A DNA stretch of 64,000 bases, taken from contig CP075364.1 in the NCBI GenBank assembly GCA_019454105.1, positions 1,801,362 through 1,865,361 on the forward strand, read 5' to 3'. Within the stretch, counting starts at the first letter, position 1; each line of letters opens with the position of its first letter. Under the pieces are notes generated by a model, which had not been told where the DNA came from, searched no databases, and saw only the letters and a list, made by a program, of their open reading frames with translations. Below are positions 26,123-33,904 of the stretch, in pieces. Source of the stretch: Fimbriimonadaceae bacterium. GTDB lineage: Bacteria; Armatimonadota; Fimbriimonadia; Fimbriimonadales; Fimbriimonadaceae. Both the position numbers and the translations under genes were made by a program.

Positions 26123-26832
26123 GCTTGCTTGTTCTCCGAAAATCGCCGACACGCCTCAACGAAGCCTTCCAGCAAATGGATCGTCGCGGGGCTATCGGGG
26201 GTGCGCTCCGGGTGCCATTGCACCGTTACGATCCACCGGCCCGTCGTGTCTTCGAGGGCCTCGATGGTTCCGTCCGGAGCCCATGCGACGGGACGCAGGC
26301 CCTCGCCCACCGTCGCGACCGCTTGATGGTGGCTCGAAACCGCTTCGAATTCGAGGGTTTGCGTCAAGGATGCGAGCCGGCTGCCAGGCTCCACCCGGTG
26401 GAGGTGGACATGGTCGCCTCGGTGCTCGCCCTTGGCCGGATCGTCCATGAGGTGCTGGACCAGCGTGCCGCCCCGTTGCACGTTCACGAACTGACACCCA
26501 TAGCAGATCCCCAGGATCGGCATCTCATGCGGGGCGGATCGAAAAACCGCGGCCTCTGTCTCGTGCCTTCCCGTGTCCTCCGCCGTGTTCTCAGGGTGGG
26601 CAGACTGGCCATATCGGGCGGGGTCGATGTCGGGCCCGCCCATGATCACCCATCCGTCCAGGATCGGCAAGACATCGGCTGGCTGAGATCCTTGGGGAAT
26701 GACCAGCGCGGTGGCCCCGGCCCGCCTCAAAGCATCGACATACTGAGTCCCGACACAGTGGAGCGTCCGGTGCTCGCTGGCGGCGGGATCTTCCCTGAGC
26801 CCGGCCACGATTCCAACGATCGGTCGGGTCAC
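26107..26832 (-). CDS. Class I glutamine amidotransferase-like protein (peptidase C26, PuuD-like)
   Basis: The 241-residue protein has a gamma-glutamyl hydrolase-type catalytic triad: nucleophile in ILGICYGCQFVNVQRGGTL (GxCxGxQ), His in VQWHPERTPD followed by the partner Glu, and the upstream oxyanion region IMGGPDIDPARYG. C26 members hydrolyse gamma-glutamyl amides such as gamma-glutamyl-GABA in putrescine catabolism; substrate here is unknown. ATG overlaps the E2 stop (ATGA). Confidence 0.88.
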   Translation of the reverse strand: MTRPIVGIVAGLREDPAASEHRTLHCVGTQYVDALRRAGATALVIPQGSQPADVLPILDGWVIMGGPDIDPARYGQSAHPENTAEDTGRHETEAAVFRSAPHEMPILGICYGCQFVNVQRGGTLVQHLMDDPAKGEHRGDHVHLHRVEPGSRLASLTQTLEFEAVSSHHQAVATVGEGLRPVAWAPDGTIEALEDTTGRWIVTVQWHPERTPDSPATIHLLEGFVEACRRFSENKQACGTW

Positions 26833-28295
26833 TCGGTCGCCAACTCCCGGATCGACTCCACGTTTTTCTTGATGCTGTTGAGGACGTCAGCTCCGCCGAC
26901 CCCGTTGATCAGCCGATGGTCGATCGTGATCCCAACGTTGGCGCACCTTTGGGGCCTGAGCTCGCCGGGCACGTTGGCAAGCCCGGTGAAGGGCTCCCCG
27001 AGAAAGATCGTGATGACGCCTGGCGGCACCACCACGGCCATGGCGTCGCGGATGCCGTGCCCAGCCATGTTCGTGATGCTCAGCGTGGTCGCCTCGGTCG
27101 CTTGGTCTTTGCCGTGGCGGGCCATGTCGATCTTAGCCCGGGCTCGGTCCGCGAACTCGCGCCAACCCAGCGAGTCAGCGTCCTCGATGACCGCGACCAC
27201 GAGTTCGTCCCCAGGCAACGCGACGGCGACTCCGAGCTGAAGGTGGGCGTACGTCCGCAAAGTACCGTCGCCGACCAACGTCGTCCGCATGATCGGGTGG
27301 TCTTTGGCGGCCCGGGCCACACAGTAAGCGAACATGGTGAAAGCGCTGGGTTGGAAGTCGCCACCGCGTGACTTGACATCGGCCCGCAGGCTTTCTATCG
27401 GCCCCCAATCAGCGACGACCGACATCATTCCAGGCACGACCAGTTGATTGCCCCTTTGGAGCCGGCTCATCAAGACCCGCTGCTTGGCTGGCATCTCCCT
27501 TTCACTGAACGGTTTGCCGCCCGTTGCCGTCTTCGCGACAGTTGGGCCCGACAAGAACGCGTCGATGTCCCCAGGCATCAGCTTGGATCCGGCTGCGGGA
27601 ATCGACTCGATTTGTTCGTTGTTCAGGCCCTTGCTCTTGGCGTACGCCCGGGTCCTCGGGGGCACGTCCCGCCGCCGAGAGACTGCGGAAGGACGTTGGC
27701 TCGAGCCGGCCTGGCTCGCAACGATTGCCTCCGACTTGGCTTCGGTCGCAGGGGCCGCCACAAGGCCCTCCACCCGCATGACCCCGACATCCGCCCCGAT
27801 CTTGAGCACCGTGTCCGGATCGGCCAACCATTTGACGATCGTGCCGGAGTGAGGAGCCTCGACGTCCATCACGGCCTTGTCGGTCTCCATCTGGTAAATC
27901 GGCTCGTCGCGACGGACGGTTTCCCCTGGCTGTTTCAGCACTGCGACAAGACGGGCTTCTTGAAGGCCCTCGCCGATTTGGGGGATCTTGAGGACAAACT
28001 CGCTGGCTGACGACGGGGCCGCTTGGGCCTCGGGCTGGGGAGCGTCGGCCCCCTCTTGAACGTCCATCACGAGCACCTCTGCCCCGATCTTCAGGATCGT
28101 ATCGGGCTCGGCCAGCCACTTGACCAACTTCCCTGCGTGAGGAGACTCGACGTCCATGACCGCCTTGTCCGTCTCCATCTGGTAGATCGGCTCGTCCCGT
28201 CGGACCGTATCGCCGGGCTGCTTGAGGACGGCGACAAGACGGGCCTCTTGGAGCCCTTCTCCGATCTGGGGGATGCGCAACGAGACTTCAGGCAT
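26829..28295 (-). CDS. 2-oxoacid dehydrogenase E2 (dihydrolipoamide acyltransferase) with two lipoyl domains
   Basis: The protein (488 residues) carries two almost identical lipoyl domains (about residues 1-80 and 97-175), each with the lipoylated Lys in QMETDKAVMDV, then a peripheral-subunit-binding domain (PPRTRAYAKSKGLNN...GDIDAFL), a linker and the catalytic acyltransferase domain ending near ITIDHRLINGVGGADVL. In the active-site motif HxxxDG the Asp is Asn (HRLING), a variant I would check. It transfers acyl groups to CoA in pyruvate, branched-chain or 2-oxoglutarate complexes; E1 and E3 are not here, so specificity is open. Confidence 0.92.
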   Translation of the reverse strand: MPEVSLRIPQIGEGLQEARLVAVLKQPGDTVRRDEPIYQMETDKAVMDVESPHAGKLVKWLAEPDTILKIGAEVLVMDVQEGADAPQPEAQAAPSSASEFVLKIPQIGEGLQEARLVAVLKQPGETVRRDEPIYQMETDKAVMDVEAPHSGTIVKWLADPDTVLKIGADVGVMRVEGLVAAPATEAKSEAIVASQAGSSQRPSAVSRRRDVPPRTRAYAKSKGLNNEQIESIPAAGSKLMPGDIDAFLSGPTVAKTATGGKPFSEREMPAKQRVLMSRLQRGNQLVVPGMMSVVADWGPIESLRADVKSRGGDFQPSAFTMFAYCVARAAKDHPIMRTTLVGDGTLRTYAHLQLGVAVALPGDELVVAVIEDADSLGWREFADRARAKIDMARHGKDQATEATTLSITNMAGHGIRDAMAVVVPPGVITIFLGEPFTGLANVPGELRPQRCANVGITIDHRLINGVGGADVLNSIKKNVESIRELATE

Positions 28296-28333
28296 GGCGA
28301 CTGTGCTCAGTTTGGCACAGGCCCCTCACGCCA

Positions 28334-28672
28334 TTAGCCGTCCCAAGGTCCCTGGACGGTGGCCCCACCGAAAGGAGCAGCCACATCCGACAGGCAAGCA
28401 GCCACTTCGTCTTGGATCTGGGATGAGGCCTCGCCCGCTTGGCGACGCTCGGCGAACCACGGGACCTGCAGAACGTGGGTCACCTGGTCTCCCTTTGGCC
28501 CGCTCACTTCGGCATAAGGGACATCGATCGCGAAGATGACTTCGTCGGCACGCTCGAACACGGCCTGGCACAGGTCTGTCAAGTCAGAACGAAGGGCTTC
28601 GACGTCGCGGGCGTCAGATTTTCCGACAAAGAGATTGCCGAACTGGTCGGTCGCTTCCCAGGTGACGGCCAT
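28334..28672 (-). CDS. Hypothetical protein (112 aa)
   Basis: A 112-residue soluble acidic protein (MAVTWEATDQFGNLFVGKSDARDVEALRSD region to VAAPFGGATVQGPWDG). I do not recognise it. The ATG at 28672 is chosen over the longer open frame because TAGATT (28680-28685) ends 7 bases upstream, and the extension is antisense to rplK. Divergent from rplK. Confidence 0.6.
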   Translation of the reverse strand: MAVTWEATDQFGNLFVGKSDARDVEALRSDLTDLCQAVFERADEVIFAIDVPYAEVSGPKGDQVTHVLQVPWFAERRQAGEASSQIQDEVAACLSDVAAPFGGATVQGPWDG

Positions 28673-28798
28673 AGCTGGGAATCTACCCCTTGGCCAAGGT
28701 CGCCAGGACCGTCCGAAGGGCTCCTGCCATAATGCTCGGCACGGACTCCGGGTGACGCTTCCCCCTCCCCGACCAGTCTCAAGCACAAGAGGTTTCAC

Positions 28799-29224
28799 AT
28801 GGCCAAGAAGATCAGTAGCGTCATCAAGCTCAATATCGCCGCCGGCAAAGGGACGCCGGCCCCGCCGGTCGGGCCCGCCTTGGGCCAGGCAGGCATCAAC
28901 ATGATGGAGTTCCTGAAGAAGTTCAACGAGCAAACGGCTCCCCAGATGGGCTTCACCCTCCCGGTCGAGATCGTCGTCTTTGAAGACCGCTCGTACAACT
29001 ACAAGGTCAAGCAGCCCCTCATGACCGACCTCATCAAGCGGGCCATGGGGATCGAGAAAGGATCCAACAATCCTGGCAAGGAGAGCGCGGGCACGTTGAC
29101 CCGGGAGAAGGCGATCGAGGTCGCCAAGCTCAAGATGGCCGACCTCAACACGACCGACATCGAGCAAGCGATCCGCATAGTCGCGGGATCCGCGAGGTCG
29201 ATGGGCATCCAGACCGACTTTTAG
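28799..29224 (+). CDS. rplK: 50S ribosomal protein L11
   Basis: The protein is 141 residues, exactly family length. It has the L11 N-terminal signature (IKLNIAAGKGTPAPPVGPALGQAGINMMEF), the linker VEIVVFEDRSYNYKVKQP and the rRNA-binding C-terminal domain ending IRIVAGSARSMGIQTDF. A GAGG site precedes the ATG and CATAAT at 28728-28733 is a candidate -10. Unusually, rplA does not follow and nusG does not precede it within the window. Confidence 0.97.
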   Translation: MAKKISSVIKLNIAAGKGTPAPPVGPALGQAGINMMEFLKKFNEQTAPQMGFTLPVEIVVFEDRSYNYKVKQPLMTDLIKRAMGIEKGSNNPGKESAGTLTREKAIEVAKLKMADLNTTDIEQAIRIVAGSARSMGIQTDF

Positions 29225-29235
29225 ACTCAGTTCTT

Positions 29236-29253
29236 CGGGTTTTCAGAAACCCG
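29236..29253. terminator. Hairpin after rplK
   Basis: A 7-bp stem CGGGTTT / AAACCCG with loop TCAG lies 12 bases after the rplK stop. No U tract follows on the plus strand, so termination is uncertain. It may separate rplK from the next gene, which has its own CATACT element. Confidence 0.45.
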
Positions 29254-29283
29254 GCCCCGAAAAGACCGTCATACTTCAAGGCA

Positions 29284-29853
29284 GTGAAGCGCGCCGTCCT
29301 TCTCTTGGTGGGTCTGGGTCTTGCGACCGCAGGCTGGGCCGGGCCTGACAACGAGCCTTTTGGGCCCGCTCAGGCCGCCGCTGACGTCATGCGGAGCTCA
29401 GGAAACGCAGACATCGCGTTCTTGCCGGCAGGGGTGCTCAAACCAGGGTTCAAATCGGGCGAACTGAGCAAGATGCTCCAGTTCCCGACGGACGACGTCG
29501 TCGTCGTGACCCTTACCGGGGCCCAAGTCCGTCAAGCCCTTGAGCGGTCGGTGGCCATGGTTCCCTCCCCCAATCCAGGTTTCCTCCAAGTCTCTGGACT
29601 GACGGTCGTCTACTCGCCGGCCGCCTCCCCCAACAAGCGCGTGGTCTCAGTTTCGGTCTCGGGAGCCGACCTCCAACCCGGGCGGGACTATCGAGTCGCG
29701 ATGCCAGGATCGCTGGCTCGCGGCGGACTCGGCTACTTCACAGTTTGGGACAAGTCCGCTAAGTCGGAGACGTTGCCGAACACCAACCTGGAGTCACTGC
29801 TCAAGGGCAAGTCCGGAACTGAGACCGAGCCTCGGTACCGCACCACCGGTTGA
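29284..29853 (+). CDS. Exported protein consisting of a 5'-nucleotidase C-terminal domain
   Basis: A 189-residue protein with signal peptide (MKRAVLLLVGLGLATAGWAG) and one domain resembling 5_nucleotid_C: residues SSGNADIAFLPAGVLKPGFKSGELSKMLQFPTDDVVVVTLTGAQVRQALERSV and LQVSGLTVVYSPAA. In full enzymes this domain binds the nucleobase, while the metallophosphatase domain is separate and is absent here. So it may be a binding protein or partner rather than an enzyme. GTG start 8 bases after a CATACT hexamer; 25 bases separate it from the proteasome-like gene. Confidence 0.8.
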   Translation: MKRAVLLLVGLGLATAGWAGPDNEPFGPAQAAADVMRSSGNADIAFLPAGVLKPGFKSGELSKMLQFPTDDVVVVTLTGAQVRQALERSVAMVPSPNPGFLQVSGLTVVYSPAASPNKRVVSVSVSGADLQPGRDYRVAMPGSLARGGLGYFTVWDKSAKSETLPNTNLESLLKGKSGTETEPRYRTTG

Positions 29854-29878
29854 TGCGGGTAACGTCATAGGGTCGCCC

Positions 29879-30559
29879 ATGATGACGCCCTATGACTGGC
29901 AGGAAGGAATCGCTCACCGGGCCCAGTACATCGAGTCCCGTATTGTGGGCGGCTCGCCCGTGCTGGCACTTTCGATCAACGAGGGCATCCTCGCAGGATC
30001 GTTCCGGCGTCAAGCCCGCAAACTGTTCGAGATCTATGACCGGCTGATCTACGCAGGGATCGGGCTCCAGTCCGATGTCGAGTCGCTTCGGGTGGCGAGC
30101 ATCGAGTTTGCCCACCGCGAGGGTTTCCAGCGGAGCGAACAGGACGTCACGATCCAACGGGTGGTGACGGCCATGAGCCAACCGATCAAGAACGCCTTCG
30201 CCAACTTCAATTCGGCCCCGTTCGTCGCCAAGGCCCTGTTCATGGAGGTGTGCGACTCAGTTGAGGACGACCGGTACTACTGCCTTGATTACGACGGGGA
30301 CTATGTCAATGACCGCAGGTGGTCTTGGCTCGGGGGCACACGGGAAATCGGCGACAAACTGTCGGCGTCGGTGCAGAAGGATTTTCAGCCCGACATGGGG
30401 ATCGAAGCGACCCTGGCGTTCGTCGAAGCCTCTCTCAAACAGGTCCAACCCGAGACCAAGAGACGGGAACCTGAACCGCTCGTCTTCGAGGCCGCACTCC
30501 TCGAGAGGAGCAAGAAAGGCGACCGAAGGTTCAAGCCTCTAGCGGGGTTCAGCGACTAG
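29879..30559 (+). CDS. Proteasome alpha-type subunit homologue
   Basis: The 226-residue protein matches the bacterial 20S proteasome alpha subunit (PrcA): an N-terminal helix region (YDWQEGIAHRAQYIESRIVGG), the core VLALSINEGILAGSFRRQARKLFEIYDRLIYAGIGL, ESLRVASIEFAHREGF, RSEQDVTIQRVV, and ALFMEVCDSVEDDRYYCLDYDGD before WLGG. No N-terminal catalytic Thr, as expected for alpha. The C-terminal 60 residues are charged and unlike PrcA. No beta subunit, Pup/UBact tag or PafA ligase is adjacent. An ARC-like ATPase gene lies 8 kb away on the opposite strand. Assignment rests on visual motif comparison only. Confidence 0.72.
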   Translation: MMTPYDWQEGIAHRAQYIESRIVGGSPVLALSINEGILAGSFRRQARKLFEIYDRLIYAGIGLQSDVESLRVASIEFAHREGFQRSEQDVTIQRVVTAMSQPIKNAFANFNSAPFVAKALFMEVCDSVEDDRYYCLDYDGDYVNDRRWSWLGGTREIGDKLSASVQKDFQPDMGIEATLAFVEASLKQVQPETKRREPEPLVFEAALLERSKKGDRRFKPLAGFSD

Positions 30560-31526
30560 CCAGGGCGCTTCGCAGGCGAACCGCGCACTCCTCGGGAAGC
30601 GTGTCGGTCAGGAAGTTTCCGGCGGCGCTCTCGACGCCTGCCAGGTACTTCAACTTCTCGCGGGTCCGCCGGAGGGGCAGGAACTCGACCCGCAGACGGG
30701 TCCAAGGGCGGGCGACACCGTCCGTCGGGGCCTGGTGAAGGGCCATCATCAGAGGCAAAGGAGCGTCGAAAAGGCGCTCGTAAGCCTGGCTAATGCTGTG
30801 CACGGCCTCGGCCAACGAATCGAGGCCCTCCGGACCTAAGTCGGCTAGCGATGTCCACGGCCCTGTCGGCACGATCCAAGATTCATAGGGGTAGCGAGCA
30901 AAGACCGGACAAACCGTGACGAACTCAGAATGGCGCGCCACGATCCGGGTCTCGGCGGCGGTCTCCTCCTCCAGCCAGTCGTCCAAGAGGGAACGCCCCG
31001 TTCGTTTCCAATGATCGTCTTCGGCAGCCAGGGTCCGGCTTGGCACGCTCGGGACAAACGGAAAACCGTAAATCTGGCCGTGCGGGTGGCTGAGAGTGAC
31101 GCCGACCTCCTTTCCGCGATTCTCGAAGACGAATACATAAGCCACCTCGTCCAGCGCCCCCAAGGAGAGAGTGCGATCTCGCCAGACCCTGACCAGCTTG
31201 CGAGTTTGGAGGAGAGGCAGGCTCGCGAGGGTGGCGTCGTGGCGAGACGAGTAGCAGACGACTTCGCACACACCCTCGCTTGGGCACACCGGGCTGAGGG
31301 CCGTTCCAAGCACGCCTGGCTCTGCCGGATCGAGTTGGAGAGCAGGGAACCGGTTCTCAAAGACGATCAGGTCGTAGTCCTGGAAGGGGGCCTCGGTCAT
31401 CGGGCCTCCCGGCACGGTCGGACAAAGAGGACAGTGCTCGTCGGCAGGGTGATAAGTCCTGTCTTGCCGGTGGGTGGCGGTGACGACCCACTCCTCCAGG
31501 AACGGGTGCCAGCGGAGTTCGGACAT
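30549..31526 (-). CDS. galT: Galactose-1-phosphate uridylyltransferase
   Basis: Leloir pathway: exchanges UMP between UDP-glucose and galactose-1-phosphate. It has 325 residues. The catalytic histidine motif HPHGQIYGFPFVP is intact. Zinc ligands are suggested by EHCPLCP, and the substrate region FENRFPAL and C-terminal RVEFLPLRR are recognisable. It starts 15 bases after thyX and is probably co-transcribed. The 3' end overlaps the convergent proteasome-like gene by 11 bases. Confidence 0.95.
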   Translation of the reverse strand: MSELRWHPFLEEWVVTATHRQDRTYHPADEHCPLCPTVPGGPMTEAPFQDYDLIVFENRFPALQLDPAEPGVLGTALSPVCPSEGVCEVVCYSSRHDATLASLPLLQTRKLVRVWRDRTLSLGALDEVAYVFVFENRGKEVGVTLSHPHGQIYGFPFVPSVPSRTLAAEDDHWKRTGRSLLDDWLEEETAAETRIVARHSEFVTVCPVFARYPYESWIVPTGPWTSLADLGPEGLDSLAEAVHSISQAYERLFDAPLPLMMALHQAPTDGVARPWTRLRVEFLPLRRTREKLKYLAGVESAAGNFLTDTLPEECAVRLRSALASR

Positions 31527-31541
31527 TTCTGGATTTCGGGG

Positions 31542-32414
31542 TCAGTCGCCGGGCGGCGTGGGATCCTCAGGCGCTTCGACCGCGTGGGCGGCGCGAAGCT
31601 TGGCGACCTTCGTCTCGAAGAGAGCCCTTGGCCGCCCCACCAGCTCGGGCTCGCGCCCTTCAAGCAGAGCGACCAAGGCCGCGCACTCGGACTGGCTGAA
31701 CTTCACCGCCCCGAGTTTGTGCTCCTCAAACGCCTCATAGGCCAACGGAGCCACAGCCTGGGCGCACCGGGCCATCGCTTCGGCATAGACCCGGATCTCG
31801 TATTGCGCATGAGCGTCCATGCGCAGGTGGAGAAAGTGGAAGAGGTTGTGGAGATCGATCTGCCAATACCACTCGGTGTAGAGCGAGAGCGGCAGGTTGA
31901 TCCGGGCGACCTCTCGGGCCAAGCCCTTCCCGAGGTAGGTCTCATAGGTCTTGTAAGACCTCCCTTGTTCCTCTTGGATGGCCTGTGCGAGCGCGTCTGC
32001 CCCAGGCACGACCTCGTCTGATCGGGCCTGCTTGTTGTCGATGCTTTGGCCGCGCAGGTCCTCGGGCCGGGGCACATAGAATTCGTCGCGCATCACCGAA
32101 TAGCGCCCGCTGATCTCGTTGAGCCTGGCCGTGCGGTGCCGCACCCACTGGCGGGCGACGAACACCGGCATCTTGGCGTGGAACGTGAGCACCACTTGCT
32201 CGAACGGCGACGTGTGCTCGTTCCGCATCAAGTAGTGGATCAAGCCCCGGTCTTCCCGGTAGCTCTTCGTCCCCGCCCCATAGCTCACGCGGGCCGACTG
32301 GACGATCCTTTGGTCACCCCCCAGATAATCGACCAAGCGCACGAACCCCTTGTCGAGCACCGGGATCTCCTGGTCGATGAGGGCCTCAGCCTCGGGCACG
32401 ACGAGTCTCGCCAC
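31542..32414 (-). CDS. thyX: Flavin-dependent thymidylate synthase ThyX
   Basis: Makes dTMP from dUMP with methylene-tetrahydrofolate, FAD and NADPH. It has 290 residues. The signature is RHRTARLNEISGRYS (consensus RHRxxSxNExSxRY, Ala for the first Ser), preceded by NEHTSPFEQVVLTFHAKMPVFVARQWV; C-terminal NLFHFLHLRMDAHAQYEIR is also typical. GTG at 32414 is chosen because CAGAAT (32421-32426) ends six bases upstream. Together with tdk it covers both dTMP routes. Confidence 0.95.
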   Translation of the reverse strand: MARLVVPEAEALIDQEIPVLDKGFVRLVDYLGGDQRIVQSARVSYGAGTKSYREDRGLIHYLMRNEHTSPFEQVVLTFHAKMPVFVARQWVRHRTARLNEISGRYSVMRDEFYVPRPEDLRGQSIDNKQARSDEVVPGADALAQAIQEEQGRSYKTYETYLGKGLAREVARINLPLSLYTEWYWQIDLHNLFHFLHLRMDAHAQYEIRVYAEAMARCAQAVAPLAYEAFEEHKLGAVKFSQSECAALVALLEGREPELVGRPRALFETKVAKLRAAHAVEAPEDPTPPGD

Positions 32415-32439
32415 GCAAGGATTCTGGCACGCGCAGAAC

Positions 32440-32637
32440 TCAAGAGGTTTGGCTCGGTTCGGGACTGGGGACACGCCTTGTCAGCCACTTCGAAGCAGCG
32501 CGAGCCACAAGTAAAGAGGCGAGTGCAAGGGAGGCCAAGTAAAGAGAGTCAAGCATGGGCACGAACCAGAAGATAGAGGGTCTCTGGAAGGCTCCCGGCG
32601 ACAGGAGACTGGCCAACCAAGGCCAAGATCCGAACAC
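32440..32637 (-). CDS. Small membrane protein, possibly the 3' part of an interrupted gene
   Basis: A 65-residue protein with hydrophobic segments SWPWLASLLS and LDSLYLASLALASLLVA and a basic tail. It is in the same frame as the 56-residue protein just upstream, separated by one TAG (32671-32673) and 33 coding bases (RFATQALAVIF). No good ribosome site precedes the GTG. Either an independent small protein or the second half of a gene broken by a nonsense change. Function unknown. Confidence 0.4.
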   Translation of the reverse strand: MFGSWPWLASLLSPGAFQRPSIFWFVPMLDSLYLASLALASLLVARAASKWLTRRVPSPEPSQTS

Positions 32638-32670
32638 GAAGATGACCGCTAAGGCTTGGGTCGCAAACCT

Positions 32671-32841
32671 CTAATCACGCAACCATGAAAGCACCGAACC
32701 CCCGACCGATGCGATCGCGATGGCCCAGAGGGCTGTCCACATCATAAGGCTGACGCTGGCCCCATCTATCCGAGAGACCACAACGGCGATCCAACTAATG
32801 ACGGAGAACAGAACAGGGCCCCAGTCAGGTTCTTTCTTCAT
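32671..32841 (-). CDS. Small membrane protein (56 aa)
   Basis: MKKEPDWGPVLFSVISWIAV begins a 56-residue protein with two predicted helices (LFSVISWIAVVVS; MMWTALWAIAIASVGGSVLSWL) ending WLRD. It overlaps the upstream membrane protein gene by 17 bases, suggesting co-translation. Unknown family. See the neighbouring entry for the possible interrupted-gene reading. Confidence 0.5.
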   Translation of the reverse strand: MKKEPDWGPVLFSVISWIAVVVSRIDGASVSLMMWTALWAIAIASVGGSVLSWLRD

Positions 32842-33220
32842 AGAGAGCCATGCGATTTAGGGTAGCCCAACCAGTGACCATTCCATAGGCAGCTAGAGTT
32901 ACAGTCGCCGTCATCGAGATCGAAATGATCGTAGCGCCATTGTTCGGTTGCCTTGTCAACGCAAGCGGCAGATTGTGCCCAATCTGGGTGTATGCTGCCC
33001 AGGGAAGAGCCCAAACGAGAAGGGCTGTTCCCCACTGAGGACCGCTTTGCGGTAACCAGGTGAAACACCTCGTTGTGAAAATCAGGCTTAGCAGGTTGAC
33101 CGTCAAAGAAGTGACGAAACCGAGGACACTCCCTTGTGTCATCACGAGAACGTACATGGCATGGGGCAACGCCAAAAGCAACGCCCAACCTATTCCTGCG
33201 ATTCGAGAAACTTTTGACAT
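32825..33220 (-). CDS. Small multi-helix membrane protein (131 aa), unknown
   Basis: 131 residues from MSKVSRIAGIGWALLLALPHAMYVLVM, with about four hydrophobic helices and little polar sequence. I do not recognise it. It overlaps the pseudopilin gene end by 31 bases and lies in the same lower-GC cassette, all on the minus strand. Confidence 0.6.
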   Translation of the reverse strand: MSKVSRIAGIGWALLLALPHAMYVLVMTQGSVLGFVTSLTVNLLSLIFTTRCFTWLPQSGPQWGTALLVWALPWAAYTQIGHNLPLALTRQPNNGATIISISMTATVTLAAYGMVTGWATLNRMALYEERT

Positions 33221-33855
33221 CGCTCTTGCCTCCACGACACGTCATAATCCGCAAACACCGCAATCACCGGGAAGATAATATGTTGCTGGCCGCGATCGCC
33301 GCAAACAATTCTGAGTTGACTGCGCCTCACAACTGCCCCGTCCCGGAGCAAGCGGCGAAAGGGAGCGCTCATCGGCCCCACCCGTGGAATCTCGCCAAAT
33401 GGCTCAGCCGGAGACACGTCCAACAGCCATCCCCAGTTCGTGGCGCGGTCTCTATCCGGCCGCAATTCAAGGTAGCTCTCCCCAAATCCAAACTCTCGGC
33501 TCCCAATAAGAGAGTTTCTCTGTTCATGATGCATGCTTGGGAATCCATGCGCACGGCCACTTCTTTCCGCCCAGCCCTCGCTCGTACGATCTGCCAGCCC
33601 TGAGCACTGGATCACAGGGACGATGGCCTCTTGAACAAGTTCGCGGCAAGATCTTGGAAAGTAAACGTGTCGATCAGAGTAAATGGCACCGGCCACTCCG
33701 AGTTGCTTCAACGAATGGAGGTCGGCAGAGTGCCGAGCCTGCTTCTTCGCTTGCACCATTGCTGAAGCCGCTAAAGACAACAGCAACAACAAAATCGAGA
33801 TCGAAGCAAGAAGCTCGACTAGAGAAAATCCTACTGGAGACCTTTTGCGACGCAA
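33190..33855 (-). CDS. Type IV/type II pseudopilin-like protein with prepilin N-terminus
   Basis: The protein has 221 residues. The N-terminal MRRKRSPVGFSLVELLASISILLLLLSLAASAMVQ is a prepilin peptidase substrate: short basic leader, G|F cleavage, Glu at position +5, then the conserved helix. The C-terminal domain resembles the DUF1559/H-X9-DG-type pseudopilins abundant in Planctomycetes and Armatimonadota only loosely. The TTG start at 33855 is chosen because GAGGAAG lies about ten bases upstream and gives a normal leader. No secretion ATPase or prepilin peptidase nearby. Confidence 0.8.
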   Translation of the reverse strand: MRRKRSPVGFSLVELLASISILLLLLSLAASAMVQAKKQARHSADLHSLKQLGVAGAIYSDRHVYFPRSCRELVQEAIVPVIQCSGLADRTSEGWAERSGRAHGFPSMHHEQRNSLIGSREFGFGESYLELRPDRDRATNWGWLLDVSPAEPFGEIPRVGPMSAPFRRLLRDGAVVRRSQLRIVCGDRGQQHIIFPVIAVFADYDVSWRQERCQKFLESQE

Positions 33856-33904
33856 TGTATCAAAACTTCCTCTACAGATAACAAGTATCTTCCGGACAGT
33901 CCAG

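Noticed and set aside
29236-29253. rplK attenuator or L11-binding leader in the hairpin after rplK
   Set aside because: Position is downstream of the coding region; L1/L11 control normally acts in the leader, and no rRNA-like binding site is visible.
29815-29856. C-terminal PRYRTTG of the gene directly before the proteasome alpha-like gene resembles the tail of UBact-type tags
   Set aside because: The protein has a signal peptide and a 5'-nucleotidase C-terminal domain, and the tail ends in Gly without the expected terminal Glu/Gln. Similarity is a few residues only.
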